DNA from: Cupriavidus plantarum
GTDB lineage: Bacteria; Pseudomonadota; Gammaproteobacteria; Burkholderiales; Burkholderiaceae
Direction: 5' to 3'
DNA: 64,000 bases
NCBI RefSeq assembly: GCF_905397285.1
Contig: NZ_CAJPUX010000004.1
Location: 248,001 to 312,000, forward strand
Shown here in pieces: positions 23,585 through 34,089 of this stretch. The stretch's first letter is position 1, and every line of letters starts with the position of its first letter. Both the position numbers and the translations under genes were made by a program. Below the pieces are notes generated by a model, which was not told where the DNA came from, ran no database searches, and worked only from the letters and a program-made list of their open reading frames with translations.

Positions 23585-25504
23585 TCAGGCAATGCTGATG
23601 AGCGTGTCGAAGATCTGGCTGGCCGTCTGGATCACGCGCGCATTGGCCTGATACAGCTGCTGGAACTGCAGCATGTTGACGGTTTCCTCGTCCATGTTCA
23701 CGCCCGAGATCGATTGCTGCGCCGTGTAGATCTGCGTCGTCACGCTGTCCTGCGACGTGGACTGGATCTTGATCGACTGCGCCTTGCTGCCGACATCGTT
23801 GACCAGCTGCGCATACGCATCGTTGAAGCTCGACACGCCGTTGATCGTCTTCGCGGTCTGCAGCTTCGCCAGTTGCAGCATGTTGCCGTTGTCGGCCACG
23901 GCGCCGGAGTTGTTCGACAGCGTGATGGTGTCGCCCGCGGCCGGCGTGCCGCTGAAGCTGAACGTCATGCCGTTGATCGTGTAGTCGACGTTGCTGCCGT
24001 TTGGCGTGGGCGTCGGCTGCGGTGCGAGCAGCGTGCCCGAGGCATCGGTGAACCGATAGCCGGCCGGGGCAACGGTGCTGTAGGTCGCGGTGATCTTGCC
24101 GGCCAGCGGCGTCCAGCCCGGCGCCACCGCGGTCAGCTTGGCTGCACCGCTGCCGGAGTTGCCGGTGGTGGCATCCGCGCGCGCCGGCGAGGCGGCGGCA
24201 ACCTTCGCCGGGTCGACGATCTTGACGTCGAACGCCGCGGCCGCGTTACGCGTCGGCTGGATCTCGAACGAGTCGTTGGCGGCCATGCCGGCACTGATGT
24301 TCAGCGTGAAGCCGTCGGTCGTCGTCAGCGCCATCGGCGCGGCGCCCGCGGAGGTGCCCACCACCTTGTCGTCCGACTTGCGGATGACCGAATAGTTGGT
24401 GCCGTCGAACCTGAGCGTGTAATCGCTCGTCGTCAGCGCGCCAGCACTCGTGATCTGCGCGGAGACGGTGGCGGTACCGGTGTTGCCCTGCTTGCCATAG
24501 ACGGTCGGACCGCCGATCGAGAACAGGTCGGTGCCGGCGGCGCCGTTGAGGTCGATGCCGAGCTTGTGCTGGTCGTTGAACGTCTGGCCCAGCGCGATGG
24601 AGATGCGGCCAATCGCGTTCTGCGCGCTGTCCAGCGTATCGCTGCGGAATGCGAGCATGCCGCCGAGCGAACCGCCGGTGATCGCGCCTTCGTCGGCTTC
24701 CTGCACGGAGCCGTTCGGCAGCGTGAAGGCGATCTCCGTACGGCTGCCGTCCGTCGCCGACTGCACCGCCTTCAGGTTGTACGAATCGGAACCCATCACC
24801 AGCGGCTGGCCGTTGGCGGTGAGGATGTTGTACGAGGTGCCGCCGTCCTGCACGACGACCTTGGCGCCGATCAGCGTGTTGAGCTCCTGCACGATCTGAT
24901 CGCGCTGGTCGAGCAGGTCGTTGGGCGGCTGACCGCCGGCCTGCGCGCTCATACGGGTGATCTCGGTGTTGAGCTTGGCGATCTGCGCGGTGTAGGTGTT
25001 GACCTGATCCACCGTGGTCGAGATCTGCGTGTTGACGCCGTCCTGCAGTTGCTTGAGGTAGCTGCTGGCGGACTTGATCTGGCCAGCGAGCGCCTGCGCG
25101 GCGGACAGCATGCCCTGACGCACCGCCGGGTCGGCCGGCGTGTCGGACACGGACTGCACCGACGCGAAGAACTTCTGCATCAGCGGCGCGAGACCGCCCT
25201 TCTGGTCGGCGAGCAGGTTGTCGATCTGCGAGATCTGATCGGAGTACGTGGACAGCTGCGCGCTGGCGGACGTGGCGCCACGCAGCTGGTTGGTAAGGAA
25301 CGAGTCGTAGACGCGCTGCACGGACAGCGTGTTGGACCCCTGGCCATAGAAGCCGGAGCCGCGCATCTGGCCGCCGGCCGACGCGATGATCGTGTTCTGG
25401 CGCGTATAGCCGGACGTAGCGGCGTTGGCGAAGTTGTGGCCAGTCGTCGAGAGCGCGTTCTGCGCGACGTTGAGCCCCGAAAGACCGATATTGAAGAGAG
25501 ACAT
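23585..25504 (-). CDS. flgK: Flagellar hook-associated protein FlgK (HAP1)
   Basis: 639 aa. The N-terminus (SLFNIGLSGLNVAQNAL, GHNFANAATSGYTRQN) and the C-terminus (NMLQFQQLYQANARVI, then FDTLISIA) are the paired helical ends that make the D0/D1 core of hook-associated proteins. The long variable middle is Thr/Ala/Gly-rich. FlgK forms the first junction ring on the hook. A candidate sigma-28 site lies 64-91 bp upstream and a strong hairpin separates it from flgJ, so flgK-flgL is likely a late, FliA-dependent unit. Confidence 0.95.
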   Translation of the reverse strand: MSLFNIGLSGLNVAQNALSTTGHNFANAATSGYTRQNTIIASAGGQMRGSGFYGQGSNTLSVQRVYDSFLTNQLRGATSASAQLSTYSDQISQIDNLLADQKGGLAPLMQKFFASVQSVSDTPADPAVRQGMLSAAQALAGQIKSASSYLKQLQDGVNTQISTTVDQVNTYTAQIAKLNTEITRMSAQAGGQPPNDLLDQRDQIVQELNTLIGAKVVVQDGGTSYNILTANGQPLVMGSDSYNLKAVQSATDGSRTEIAFTLPNGSVQEADEGAITGGSLGGMLAFRSDTLDSAQNAIGRISIALGQTFNDQHKLGIDLNGAAGTDLFSIGGPTVYGKQGNTGTATVSAQITSAGALTTSDYTLRFDGTNYSVIRKSDDKVVGTSAGAAPMALTTTDGFTLNISAGMAANDSFEIQPTRNAAAAFDVKIVDPAKVAAASPARADATTGNSGSGAAKLTAVAPGWTPLAGKITATYSTVAPAGYRFTDASGTLLAPQPTPTPNGSNVDYTINGMTFSFSGTPAAGDTITLSNNSGAVADNGNMLQLAKLQTAKTINGVSSFNDAYAQLVNDVGSKAQSIKIQSTSQDSVTTQIYTAQQSISGVNMDEETVNMLQFQQLYQANARVIQTASQIFDTLISIA

Positions 25505-25567
25505 TTGCTCTGACCCCGGATCAGTTGGCTACCTTCGGCACACGGCCGAGGGCGGTGAATGTGCTAG

Positions 25568-25595
25568 ATAACGGCAGAAACATGGCGGGACTTTA
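25568..25595 (-). promoter_or_regulatory. Candidate sigma-28 promoter for flgK-flgL
   Basis: On the minus strand TAAAGTCC (25595-25588), a 12-bp spacer and GCCGTTAT (25575-25568). This fits the FliA consensus TAAA...GCCGATAA except for a spacer of 12, the same spacing as at the flgM and flhB sites. Confidence 0.6.
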
Positions 25596-25694
25596 GCGGC
25601 GCTTAGCGTCCCGTTTTGTTAGCGTTCATTACAGGATCGACGCATGTTCGGCGCACGTTCGACGCAATACAACGAACGAAGCAGGCGTGTTGAA

Positions 25695-25723
25695 GCCCTT
25701 CCCGCGCATAGCGCGGGAAGGGC
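25695..25723 (-). terminator. 13-bp perfect hairpin after flgJ
   Basis: GCCCTTCCCGCGC and GCGCGGGAAGGGC flank a 3-nt loop (ATA), 35 bp past the flgJ stop. There is no T-run, but the stem is very stable. It separates the flgB-flgJ operon from flgK-flgL. Confidence 0.65.
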
Positions 25724-25757
25724 CCGTCTGCCGCCCGGACGTCCGAGACCGTGCGTC

Positions 25758-26783
25758 TTACGACGACACCTTCTTCATGATCCGAACCAGCTTCTCGCCA
25801 TAGGCCGGATCGGTGGCGTAGCCCGCGCGCTGCAGCCCATGCGCTGCCTCGTCGGCGTTGTTGGCGGCCACCACGCCGGCATAGCGCGGGTTAGTCGTCA
25901 GCAGACGCGCGTAGTCAGCGCATGCTTCGTCGTAGGAGCCATAAGCACGGAACTTCGCGCGCACCTTCTGCGGCTGGCCGTCCACGTACTCGGTCGTCAT
26001 GACTTCCGCCACCGGACCGCGCCAGTTGGCACCGGCCTTGATGCCGAACACGTTGAACGTGGTGCTGCCGTCGGCATTGGTGATCTCGCGGCGGCCCCAG
26101 CCGGACTCGAGCGCGGCCTGGCCGACGATGAGCTTGGCCGGCACGCCGGTCGCGCGCGAGGCCGCCATGGCCGGCGCGGCCATGCGGTTCACGAATTCGC
26201 TGATGTGGGCCGGCGAGTCGTCGGGCAACTGGCCCAGCGATGCCTGTCCGCCCTGCCATTCGTTCGCGGCCTGGTACTGGCGCACGCCGGTCGTCGGACT
26301 CCACGAACCCCCGGGCAGGACGGTGCCGATCGGGGGCGGGCCGTCCGCATCGGTCGCGCCGCGACTGTCCAGCATCGCGGCCATCTGGGCGTTCTGCGCG
26401 TTCTGCGCGCTGAGCGCAGCCTGCGCGCCCGTGATGGACGGCGTGACCTGCTGGGGCACCTGGACGCCCGCGGCGCGCGCGAGCTGGCGGTACATCACGT
26501 CGGCCAGTCCGATACCGCGCGCGGACATCTGCTGCGAGAGCTGCTGGTCCATCATCGACATGTACAGCTTGGTCTGCTGGCTGTCGAACATGCCATCCTG
26601 CGGCGTGGCATCGCGCATGCTCTTGAGGACCATCTGCGTGAACACGGCCTCGAACTGCTTGGCCGCGGCCTTCAGCGTCTGGTCGTTGTTGCCCGCGCGC
26701 GCCTGGTTCTTGAGCGCCTCGAAGCCCTGCGTATCGAGCGCGAAGCGCTGCGAGATATCGCCAGCGGCAGTGTCCAGCGCCAT
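25758..26783 (-). CDS. flgJ: FlgJ: rod scaffold and peptidoglycan hydrolase
   Basis: 341 aa, a fused two-domain FlgJ. Residues 1-110 are the rod-capping part (AAKQFEAVFTQMVLKSMRDA). Residues about 185-335 are the beta-N-acetylglucosaminidase domain (GLYD-type), with catalytic Glu in GQAALESGWGRREI and YGSYDEACADYARLL. The two are joined by a Gln/Ala-rich linker. It cuts the cell wall to let the rod pass through the periplasm. Its ATG overlaps the flgI stop (TGATG). Confidence 0.95.
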   Translation of the reverse strand: MALDTAAGDISQRFALDTQGFEALKNQARAGNNDQTLKAAAKQFEAVFTQMVLKSMRDATPQDGMFDSQQTKLYMSMMDQQLSQQMSARGIGLADVMYRQLARAAGVQVPQQVTPSITGAQAALSAQNAQNAQMAAMLDSRGATDADGPPPIGTVLPGGSWSPTTGVRQYQAANEWQGGQASLGQLPDDSPAHISEFVNRMAAPAMAASRATGVPAKLIVGQAALESGWGRREITNADGSTTFNVFGIKAGANWRGPVAEVMTTEYVDGQPQKVRAKFRAYGSYDEACADYARLLTTNPRYAGVVAANNADEAAHGLQRAGYATDPAYGEKLVRIMKKVSS

Positions 26784-27991
26784 CAGATGATCTCCAGTTC
26801 CGCGCGCAGCGCGCCCGAAGCGCGCATCGCTTCCAGAATCGTCTGCAGGTCCGCCGGCGTCGCGCCAAGGGCGTTCAGCCCCTTGACCACGGCGGCCAGC
26901 GACGCGCCGGCCTTGACGATCTGCAGCGAGCCGCCGCCCTGCTTGAGGTCGATCTGCGATACGGGCGCAACGACGGTCTGGCCGCCGCTGAACGGCGCGG
27001 GCTGACTGATCACCGGCTGCGTGTTGATGACGACCGAGAGGTTGCCATGCGCAATCGCGCAGTCTTCCACGGTCACGGCCTGGTTCATCACGATCGAACC
27101 GGTCCGCGCATTGAGGATGACCTTGGCGGGTCCGCGCGCCCGCGTGACGTCGATGTTCTCGATGCGCGCCAGGAAGTTGACGCGCTCGGTCGGCGTCTGC
27201 GGCGTGCGCAGCTGTACCACGCGGCCATCGACGGCCTGCGCGACGCCGGGACCCATCGTGCGGTTGATCGCCTCGATCACGCGCTCGGCCGTGCCGAAGT
27301 CCGTGTCCTTGAGTTCGAGGTTCAGGTAGCCGCCTTCCGGCTGGAACGAGGGCACCGAGCGCTCGACCACGCCACCATTGGCGATGCGGCCGACCGCGAG
27401 CTGGTTGATCTGCACCTTGCTGCCGTTGGCCGACGCACCGGCGCCGCCGACGAGCAGGTTGCCCTGCGCGATCGCGTAGACCTGGCCGTCGGCGCCCTTG
27501 AGCGGCGTCATCAGCAGCGTGCCGCCGCGCAGGCTCTTGGCATTACCCATCGACGACACCACGACGTCGAGCTGGCTGCCCGGCTGCGCGAACGGCGGCA
27601 GCGTGGCCGTCACCATCACGGCGGCCACGTTCTTGAGCTGCATGTTGCGGCCCGCGGGCAGCGTCACGCCGAGCTGCGACAGCATGTTCGTCAAGCTTTG
27701 CGTGGTGAACGGAGTCTGCGTGGTCTGGTCGCCGGTGTTGTCCAGGCCGACGACGAGGCCGTAGCCGACGAGCGGGTTGTCGCGTACGCCCTGGAAGTTC
27801 ACCAGATTCTTGAGGCGCTCGGCGCGCGCGCTGCCCATCGTCGCGCCGAGCACGAGCGCGACCATCATCGCGAAGGTCAGCACGCTGGCGAGCGCGGCAA
27901 GAAAGACCGCGCGACCTGAGCGGGACGTAAGGCCGGGCGGGATGCCCAACGGCGAGCCTGGCTTCTGGAAAGGCGTCGGAGGCAAAAACAT
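26783..27991 (-). CDS. flgI: Flagellar P-ring protein FlgI
   Basis: 402 aa from the ATG at 27991. After a basic N-terminus there is a long hydrophobic segment ending near [11 protein letters not shown], a signal sequence that is longer than usual. The mature part begins [20 protein letters not shown], the invariant FlgI start, and includes [18 protein letters not shown]. It forms the peptidoglycan-level ring round the rod. The frame stays open further upstream into flgH; the start at 28015 lacks a ribosome site too, so the exact start is uncertain by a few codons. Confidence 0.93.
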   Translation of the reverse strand: MFLPPTPFQKPGSPLGIPPGLTSRSGRAVFLAALASVLTFAMMVALVLGATMGSARAERLKNLVNFQGVRDNPLVGYGLVVGLDNTGDQTTQTPFTTQSLTNMLSQLGVTLPAGRNMQLKNVAAVMVTATLPPFAQPGSQLDVVVSSMGNAKSLRGGTLLMTPLKGADGQVYAIAQGNLLVGGAGASANGSKVQINQLAVGRIANGGVVERSVPSFQPEGGYLNLELKDTDFGTAERVIEAINRTMGPGVAQAVDGRVVQLRTPQTPTERVNFLARIENIDVTRARGPAKVILNARTGSIVMNQAVTVEDCAIAHGNLSVVINTQPVISQPAPFSGGQTVVAPVSQIDLKQGGGSLQIVKAGASLAAVVKGLNALGATPADLQTILEAMRASGALRAELEII

Positions 27992-27998
27992 GGCGGGA

Positions 27999-28712
27999 TC
28001 AGTACGGTAAGACATTGAGGAAGAAGCGCTGGAGCCAGCCCATGTTCTGCACTTCGTCGATGTACCCCTTGGCGGTGTACTCGATGCGCGCATCCGCCAC
28101 CTGCGTGGACGGTACGGCGTTGTCGCCGGTGATCGTGCGCGGGTTCACCACGCCCGAGAACCGGATGTATTCCGCACCCTGGTTGATGGCCATCTGCTTC
28201 TCGCCGGACACCACCAGGTTGCCGTTCGGCAGCACTTCGAGCACGGTCACGGTAATGGTGCCGTTGAACGTGTTCGCGGCCGACGCGCCACCGCTGGCCT
28301 TCATGCCGTTGGTGCCGGTGATATCGGCGTTCTGGGACGAGCTGAACAGCCCGCCCAGCGCACGAGGCACCGCGTTGAATGCGAGCGCGGTGTTGCCCGT
28401 ACGGCTTGCGTTGGTGCCCGAGTTCTTCGTGGCGTTGACGTTTTCGTTGATCACGATCGTCAGGATGTCGCCGACGTTGCGCGGGCGGCGATCCTCGAAC
28501 AGCGGGTTGCCCGCGTACGATGCCTGGAAGATGGAGCCCGACGGCGCCATCACGTTGCGCTGTTCGGCGCGCGCGCTGGTCGGCAGCTGTACGAGCGGCT
28601 CCTTGGGGACCAGCGCGCAGCCACCGGTGGCCAGCACGGCGATGCCGGTCAGGCAATACAGCGCGATCGTGCCCATGCGGGACACCGAGGTGGCTTGAGT
28701 CATCACTATCAT
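27999..28712 (-). CDS. flgH: Flagellar L-ring lipoprotein FlgH
   Basis: 237 aa. A lipobox LATGGC marks lipid attachment at Cys32 or so, placing it in the outer membrane. Conserved FlgH blocks are [20 protein letters not shown] and [16 protein letters not shown], and the C-terminal [12 protein letters not shown]. The start ATG at 28712 overlaps the flgG stop (ATGA); another ATG three codons later (28703) is possible. Confidence 0.95.
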   Translation of the reverse strand: MIVMTQATSVSRMGTIALYCLTGIAVLATGGCALVPKEPLVQLPTSARAEQRNVMAPSGSIFQASYAGNPLFEDRRPRNVGDILTIVINENVNATKNSGTNASRTGNTALAFNAVPRALGGLFSSSQNADITGTNGMKASGGASAANTFNGTITVTVLEVLPNGNLVVSGEKQMAINQGAEYIRFSGVVNPRTITGDNAVPSTQVADARIEYTAKGYIDEVQNMGWLQRFFLNVLPY

Positions 28713-29494
28713 CCCATCTGGGTCAGGCGCTGCAGCATCTGGTCAGACGTCTGCACGGCCTTGCTGTTGATCTCGTAAGCGCGCTGGGTCTGGATCATGC
28801 TGACCAGTTCTTCCACCACGTTCACGTTGGACGATTCCACATAGCCGCCCTGCAGCGTGCCGGCGCCGTTCAGACCGGGCACCGACGTGTTGGGCGCGCC
28901 GGAGGCGTCGGTCTGCGCGTACAGGTTCTCGCCCAGGCTTTCGAGGCCGGTCGGGTTCGGGAACGTCGCGAGCTGGATCTGGCCCACGTTGACGGCATTG
29001 GTCTGACCCGGCGTCGTCACGGTCACCGTACCGTCGCGCGCGATCGACAGCGACGTGTAGTTGGCCGGCAGCGTGATGGCGGGGTTCAGCACGAAGCCGC
29101 TCGACGTGGTCAGCTGGCCGTTGGGGTCCACCTGGAACGAACCGTCGCGCGTGTATGACGTGGTGCCGTCCGGCATCGTGACCTGGAAGAAGCCCTGGCC
29201 GATGATCGCGACGTCGCGCGAGTTGCCGGTCTGCTGGGGGTTGCCCTGCGTGTGGATGCGCTCCGTCGCGACGGGACGCACACCGGTACCGAGTTGCAGG
29301 CCCGAGGGCAGCACGGTCTGGTCCGACGACAGCGCGCCGGGCTGGCGGATCGTCTGGTACATCAGTTCTTCGAACACCGCGCGGCTGCGCTTGAAGCCCG
29401 TGGTCGACACGTTGGCCAGGTTGTTCGAGATCACGTCCATCTGCGTCTGCTGCGCATCCAGACCGGTCTTGGCAATCCAAAGAGAGCGGATCAT
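28709..29494 (-). CDS. flgG: Flagellar distal rod protein FlgG
   Basis: 261 aa, exactly the usual length. The N-terminal rod/hook motif [18 protein letters not shown] and the C-terminal [20 protein letters not shown] are the D0 helices common to axial proteins. The internal part has the FlgG-specific [17 protein letters not shown]. It forms the distal rod that carries the hook. Confidence 0.96.
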   Translation of the reverse strand: MIRSLWIAKTGLDAQQTQMDVISNNLANVSTTGFKRSRAVFEELMYQTIRQPGALSSDQTVLPSGLQLGTGVRPVATERIHTQGNPQQTGNSRDVAIIGQGFFQVTMPDGTTSYTRDGSFQVDPNGQLTTSSGFVLNPAITLPANYTSLSIARDGTVTVTTPGQTNAVNVGQIQLATFPNPTGLESLGENLYAQTDASGAPNTSVPGLNGAGTLQGGYVESSNVNVVEELVSMIQTQRAYEINSKAVQTSDQMLQRLTQMG

Positions 29495-29540
29495 GTTGTT
29501 CCTTCTGTATCTGCTGTGAGCGTGGCGGGTGCTGCGCGCG

Positions 29541-30284
29541 TCAGTTGTTGCCCAGCAGCGCGTTCGCGCGCTGGTCGTTCGAATCCACGCCGGAGATCAT
29601 CTTCATCTGCATCTCGAAACGGCGGGCGTTGGCGATCATGTCCACCATCGCTTCCACGGGATTCACGTTGCTGCCTTCCAACGCGCCCGAGATCACCTTC
29701 ACGTTCGGGTCCGCTTGCAGCGGCGCCGCGCCCTGGCGCAGACGGAACAGGCCGTCGTCGCCACGCGCGAGCGAATCCGGGGGGGCGTTGACCACACGGA
29801 TGCGGCCAAGCTGCGCGAGGCCGTTGGGCTGGTCGCCCGGGCCACGCGCCACGACGCTGCCATCGTTGCCGATGGTCAGCTGTGCGTTCTGCGGTACCGC
29901 CATCGGACCGCCTTCGCCGAGCACCTGCAGACCCGTCGAGGTCTGCAGCTGGCCGTCGGCCGACACCTGCAGCGAGCCGGCGCGCGTATAGGCTTCGGTA
30001 CCGTCCGGCAGTTGCACTGCCAGCCAGCCGTTGCCGGTGAACGCGAGGTCCAGGTCGCGGCCGGTGTAGGTCAGCGGGCCCGCCTTCATGTCCGCGCCCG
30101 GCGTGGACGCGAGCGTGAACGAGCGGGTCTGCGTTTCCTGCCCCACCACCGGCACCGCGCGATACATGTTGATCTGCGCGCGGAAGGCCGGCGTGGAAGC
30201 GTTGGCCAGGTTGTTCGATACCGCGGCCTGCTGGTCGAGTATCTGCTTGGCGCCCGACAGGGCGGTATAGATCAGGCGATCCAT
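29541..30284 (-). CDS. flgF: Flagellar proximal rod protein FlgF
   Basis: 247 aa. N-terminus [19 protein letters not shown] with [15 protein letters not shown]-terminus [20 protein letters not shown]. The FlgF-type insert ([20 protein letters not shown]) separates it from FlgG. It is a few-copy proximal rod subunit secreted by the export gate. The downstream gap to flgG is 46 bp. Confidence 0.95.
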   Translation of the reverse strand: MDRLIYTALSGAKQILDQQAAVSNNLANASTPAFRAQINMYRAVPVVGQETQTRSFTLASTPGADMKAGPLTYTGRDLDLAFTGNGWLAVQLPDGTEAYTRAGSLQVSADGQLQTSTGLQVLGEGGPMAVPQNAQLTIGNDGSVVARGPGDQPNGLAQLGRIRVVNAPPDSLARGDDGLFRLRQGAAPLQADPNVKVISGALEGSNVNPVEAMVDMIANARRFEMQMKMISGVDSNDQRANALLGNN

Positions 30285-30303
30285 GGCGGTCCGTCAGCGC
30301 GCG

Positions 30304-31539
30304 TCAGATGTTCACCAGGGTCTGCAGGACGGTGTCCTGCGCCTTGATGGTCTGGGCGTTCGCCTGATAGTTGCGCTGCGCGACGATCAGGTTCACCAGT
30401 TCGCCCGAGAGGTCCACGTTGGATTGCTCCACCGCGTTCGATTGCAGCGTGCCCATGGAGCCGCCGGCGGCGCCGAGCAGTTCCTGGCCCGATGCGCCGG
30501 TAGCCGACCACACGTTGTTGCCTTCCGGCTTCAGGCCTTCGGCGTTGGCGAATGCCGCCAGCGCGATCGTGCCCAGCGAGCGGGTCTGCTCGTTCGAGTA
30601 CGAACCGAGGATCGTGCCGTCTTCCTGCACGCTGAAGCCGAGAAGCGCGCCCGACGAGTAGCCGTTCTGCACGATCGACTTCGGATCGTTGTCGGCGCCG
30701 AACTGCGTGGAACCGGCCAGGTTCAGCGTCATGTTCATGGCCTGCGCGCCGTTGGCGGCCGGCATCGTCAGTGCCGGGTTCGCCGGCGTGGTGCCCTGCA
30801 GGACGCCGGCGTTCGTGAACGACATGGTCACCGGCGTGCCGCCGACGATGTTGCCGTTGGCATCCAGCACGCGCATGGTCCAGTCGGTACCGCCAGGCAC
30901 CGTCGGCGCGGCGCCCGACTTCGAGAAGTAGGCGGTCAGCTGCACCTTGTTGCCGAGCGAGTCGTACGCGGTGATCGGCGTGGTGTAGTTGTACATGTCC
31001 TTGGTCGGCAGCACGGCCGGTGCGGGCGGCGCGGCCGGCGTGGTGGCGAACGCGGTCGTCGGCACGGTGCTGCGCGAGTCCAGCTGGAACTGCGCGGTGA
31101 TCTGCGTGGTGGCCTGCGGCGGCAGCTGCGCGTTGCTGATCGTGATCGGCTGCGGAACGCCCGTGGTCTGGCCGGCAGCGTAGCCCGTCACCTGCAGGCC
31201 GCTTGCGTTGACCAGACGGCCGTCCGGCAGTTGCTGCAGCTGGCCATTACGCGAGTAATAGACCTGACCCTGATCGTTGACGAGGCGGAAGAAGCCGTTG
31301 CCGTTGCTGATCGCGGTGTCCAGGCTACGGCCCGATGACGCAATATTGCCGTTGCCGAACGACTGCACCACCGAGTTCACGCGCACGCCCAGGCCGATCT
31401 TGGAGCCGGCGTAGACGTCGGCGAACTGCGCCGTGGAGGCCTTGAAACCAACGGTGTTCGCGTTGGCGATGTTGTTACCAATCACGTCCAGGTTGGACGC
31501 CGCGGCATTCAGGCCGCTTACCCCTTGACCGAAACCCAT
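30304..31539 (-). CDS. flgE: Flagellar hook protein FlgE
   Basis: 411 aa. The N-terminal GFGQGVSGLNAAASNLDVIG and NTVGFKASTAQFADVY and the C-terminal EQSNVDLSGELVNLIVAQRN are diagnostic. Between them lies a variable D1/D2 region rich in Thr, Ala and Pro (TTPAAPPAPAVLP). It polymerises into the hook under the FlgD cap. It is preceded by flgD with a 43-bp gap. Confidence 0.96.
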   Translation of the reverse strand: MGFGQGVSGLNAAASNLDVIGNNIANANTVGFKASTAQFADVYAGSKIGLGVRVNSVVQSFGNGNIASSGRSLDTAISNGNGFFRLVNDQGQVYYSRNGQLQQLPDGRLVNASGLQVTGYAAGQTTGVPQPITISNAQLPPQATTQITAQFQLDSRSTVPTTAFATTPAAPPAPAVLPTKDMYNYTTPITAYDSLGNKVQLTAYFSKSGAAPTVPGGTDWTMRVLDANGNIVGGTPVTMSFTNAGVLQGTTPANPALTMPAANGAQAMNMTLNLAGSTQFGADNDPKSIVQNGYSSGALLGFSVQEDGTILGSYSNEQTRSLGTIALAAFANAEGLKPEGNNVWSATGASGQELLGAAGGSMGTLQSNAVEQSNVDLSGELVNLIVAQRNYQANAQTIKAQDTVLQTLVNI

Positions 31540-31582
31540 GACTTTCCCCTTTTAAGGCTGTCTTTCGATATTTGAATCAGAC

Positions 31583-32248
31583 TTACGAGATGCGGCGAAC
31601 GTCGTCGACGTTGGCCGTGGTACCGTCCTCGAGATTGACCAGCACGCCCGTGCTGTCGCCGCTAATGCCCTGTACCTTGCCGGTGACCAGCGCGACGGGG
31701 CTGACATCCTTGCCGCCGGCCGTGGCCGTGACCTTGAACTTGTAGTCGCCGTCCGCAACCATGCCGCCCTGATCGTTCTTGCCGTCCCAGGCGATGTCGT
31801 GCACGCCGGCGGTCTGGCCCTTCATGTCGATCGTCCGGACCACGTTGCCCGTGGCGTCCAGCACCTGCACCTGCACCGTATCGGCGGTGCTCGGAATGTC
31901 CACGGCGATCCGGCCCGGCACGCCGCCATCGACCGACACGGCGCTGCCCGGCACCAGCACGGTACGCCCGATGAGGTTGGCGGAGTCCATCGCACGGCTG
32001 GCCGCGGTCTGCGACAGCAGCGCGTTCAGCGTCGAGTTGACGTTCTGCAGGCTGCTCACCGTGGAGATTTGCGCGAGCTGCGACGTCAGCTGCGAGTTGT
32101 CCATCGGGTTGAGCGGATCCTGGTTGTTCATCTGCGTGACGAGCATCTTCAGAAAGTTGTTCTGGATGTCTGCCGCGCTGGCGCTGCCGCCCGCAAGGGC
32201 GCTGTTGAGGGCGGAGTTGTCGTTGCCGACGCTCGAAGTCGTAGTCAT
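31583..32248 (-). CDS. flgD: Flagellar hook cap protein FlgD
   Basis: 221 aa. The N-terminal scaffold FLKMLVTQMNNQDPLNPMDN and QLAQISTVSSLQNVN are typical. The C-terminal part has the FlgD Ig-like/Tudor-type fold (GVHDIAWDGKNDQGGMVADG). It caps the growing hook and is absent from the finished structure. Confidence 0.95.
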   Translation of the reverse strand: MTTTSSVGNDNSALNSALAGGSASAADIQNNFLKMLVTQMNNQDPLNPMDNSQLTSQLAQISTVSSLQNVNSTLNALLSQTAASRAMDSANLIGRTVLVPGSAVSVDGGVPGRIAVDIPSTADTVQVQVLDATGNVVRTIDMKGQTAGVHDIAWDGKNDQGGMVADGDYKFKVTATAGGKDVSPVALVTGKVQGISGDSTGVLVNLEDGTTANVDDVRRIS

Positions 32249-32292
32249 CGTTGTTCCCTGCTAGTCCTGAGTTCTGTAGATCGTGGAGAGCG

Positions 32293-32700
32293 TCACTGAC
32301 CGATGGTCAGCGTCTTGAGCATCATGGTCTTCGCGGTGTTGAGCACCTCGACGTTGGCCTGATACGAGCGCGAGGCGGAGATCATGTTCACCATCTCCTC
32401 CACCGGGTTCACGTTCGGCATCGTCACGTAGCCGTTCGCGTCGGCAAGCGGATGCGCGGGGTTGTGGACCTTGCGTGCCGGCGACGGGTCTTCCATGACG
32501 CCTTCCACCTGCACGCCGCCCACGTCGGTCTGACCCGGCGTCGGCGCCATGCCGAAGATGACCTGCTTGGCGCGATACGGCTGACCATTCGGCGCAACGG
32601 CGCTGTCCGCGTTGGCGAGGTTGGACGCCGTCACGTTCATGCGTTGCGACTGGGCCGCCATCGCGGAACCCGATACGTCGAAAATGCTCATCGAGGGCAT
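32293..32700 (-). CDS. flgC: Flagellar proximal rod protein FlgC
   Basis: 135 aa. [29 protein letters not shown] and the C-terminal [19 protein letters not shown] are characteristic of FlgC. It is translated after flgB with a 34-bp gap and is a few-copy rod subunit. Confidence 0.95.
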   Translation of the reverse strand: MPSMSIFDVSGSAMAAQSQRMNVTASNLANADSAVAPNGQPYRAKQVIFGMAPTPGQTDVGGVQVEGVMEDPSPARKVHNPAHPLADANGYVTMPNVNPVEEMVNMISASRSYQANVEVLNTAKTMMLKTLTIGQ

Positions 32701-32734
32701 GGTTCGCTCCTTAGCTCCGGATCATTGGCTCTGG

Positions 32735-33142
32735 TTAGCTCTGGATCGCCGCAAGCATCGTCTTGATCTTGCCGCTGACCACCGTGAGGCCCATCTCGTA
32801 GTGCACGGTGTTGTCCGCGAACGCCACGCGCTCGGTATCCATTTCCACGGTGTTGCCGTCGATGCTCGACTGCAACGGAATGCGGTACTGCAGATCGTCG
32901 TCGTTCGAGGCGGGCGCCTGCGCGGCCAGGTGACGCGTCTGCGTGGTGGAGAGCGACAGGCCCTCGTTGCGCTGGCCGCGCTCCACCGATTCGGTCAGCT
33001 TGCTCGCGAAGTCGAAGTCGCGCGCCTTGTAGCCCGGCGTATCCGCGTGGGCAATGTTGGAGGCAATCACCGATTGCCGCTGGCTACGGAGGCTGAGCGC
33101 GTCCTGCTGGAATCGCAATGCCGCATCGAGTCTGTCGATCAT
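32735..33142 (-). CDS. flgB: Flagellar proximal rod protein FlgB
   Basis: 135 aa from the ATG at 33142 (MIDRLDAALRFQQDAL), preceded by GGAAAGG; the frame is open further up but those residues are not FlgB-like. Markers are VIASNIAHADTPGYKARDFD and the C-terminal NTVHYEMGLTVVSGKI. First gene of the flgB-flgJ operon, divergent from flgA across 170 bp in which I found no sigma-28 site, so it is presumably driven by an earlier class promoter. Confidence 0.95.
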   Translation of the reverse strand: MIDRLDAALRFQQDALSLRSQRQSVIASNIAHADTPGYKARDFDFASKLTESVERGQRNEGLSLSTTQTRHLAAQAPASNDDDLQYRIPLQSSIDGNTVEMDTERVAFADNTVHYEMGLTVVSGKIKTMLAAIQS

Positions 33143-33312
33143 GTCTGTCTGCCTTTCCTGCAAATGGGGCTTCTTCAGGGTTGCCATCTTAGGTGCGGGG
33201 TTGTCGAGCCAATCGTTCGAATAGGGATGAGAAATCCGCGCAATTCGCGACGCTCTCCCGCGCGCGCCTGCCTACAATGGCTCCACGTATTCATCCTTGC
33301 TGGGATGCTTCA

Positions 33313-34089
33313 ATGACTCGTTTTCTACTGGCTGCCAGGCTGCTTGCACTGGTCGGGCTTGCCATTCCTTCGATTGCTTCGATTGCCCCGCTGCCCGCGC
33401 ATGCGGCTCCGCCACAGGCAGCGCAAGCCGCGCAGGTGACACCCGTGCCGAACCCGTCGGTGGTCAATCCCTTTCCGGAAGACCCCGTCCGCTCCGCCGT
33501 CGAACAGTTCCTGCTGCGTCAGGCCGTGGGCCTGCCCGGCAAGGTCAGCGTGCAGGTAATTCCGCCTTCGGGCGGCCGCGCGCCGGACTGCGTGGCGCCG
33601 GATCCGTTCCTTCCCGCGGGCGCCGCGCCGTGGGGTCGCGTGAACGTGGGCGTGCGCTGCGGCGGCGACCGGCCGTGGACGCGCTATATCCAGGCACGCG
33701 TGTCCGTGCTGACCGACTATTACGTGGCGGCTCGCGCCATGGCTCCGGGGGAACCCATCGATGTCGCGGACCTCGAGCTGCGGCAGGGCGACCTCGCGGC
33801 GCTGCCGCGCGCGGTGGTCACCGATCCGGCGCAGGTAGCGGGCGCCGTGGCGGCGAACCGCATCGCGGCCGGCTCGCCCATGCGCACAGACCTGATGAAG
33901 AAGGCGATTGCCGTGCGGTCCGGTCAGACGGTGACGGTGACCGTGGAAGGCGACGCCTTCCAGCTCAGCAGCGAAGGCAAGGTGCTGGCGGACGCCGCGC
34001 CGGGCTCGTCGGTGCAGGTGCGTCTGCGCAACGGTCAGGTCGTGAGCGGCCTGGTGCGGAACGCTGATACGGTCGTTTTACAACAGTGA
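33313..34089 (+). CDS. flgA: P-ring assembly chaperone FlgA
   Basis: 258 aa from the ATG at 33313. A signal peptide runs to about HAAPP (residue 36), so the protein is periplasmic. The C-terminal SAF domain (VAARAMAPGEPIDVADLELR, then SGQTVTVTVEGDAFQLSSEG) is the part that binds FlgI. The upstream in-frame codons lack export features. It is divergent from flgB and followed 211 bp later by flgM. Confidence 0.93.
   Translation: MTRFLLAARLLALVGLAIPSIASIAPLPAHAAPPQAAQAAQVTPVPNPSVVNPFPEDPVRSAVEQFLLRQAVGLPGKVSVQVIPPSGGRAPDCVAPDPFLPAGAAPWGRVNVGVRCGGDRPWTRYIQARVSVLTDYYVAARAMAPGEPIDVADLELRQGDLAALPRAVVTDPAQVAGAVAANRIAAGSPMRTDLMKKAIAVRSGQTVTVTVEGDAFQLSSEGKVLADAAPGSSVQVRLRNGQVVSGLVRNADTVVLQQ

Noticed and set aside
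23573-25513. 646-codon plus-strand open frame opposite flgK
   Set aside because: Shadow of flgK; Arg/Val/Gly/His-rich without domain features.
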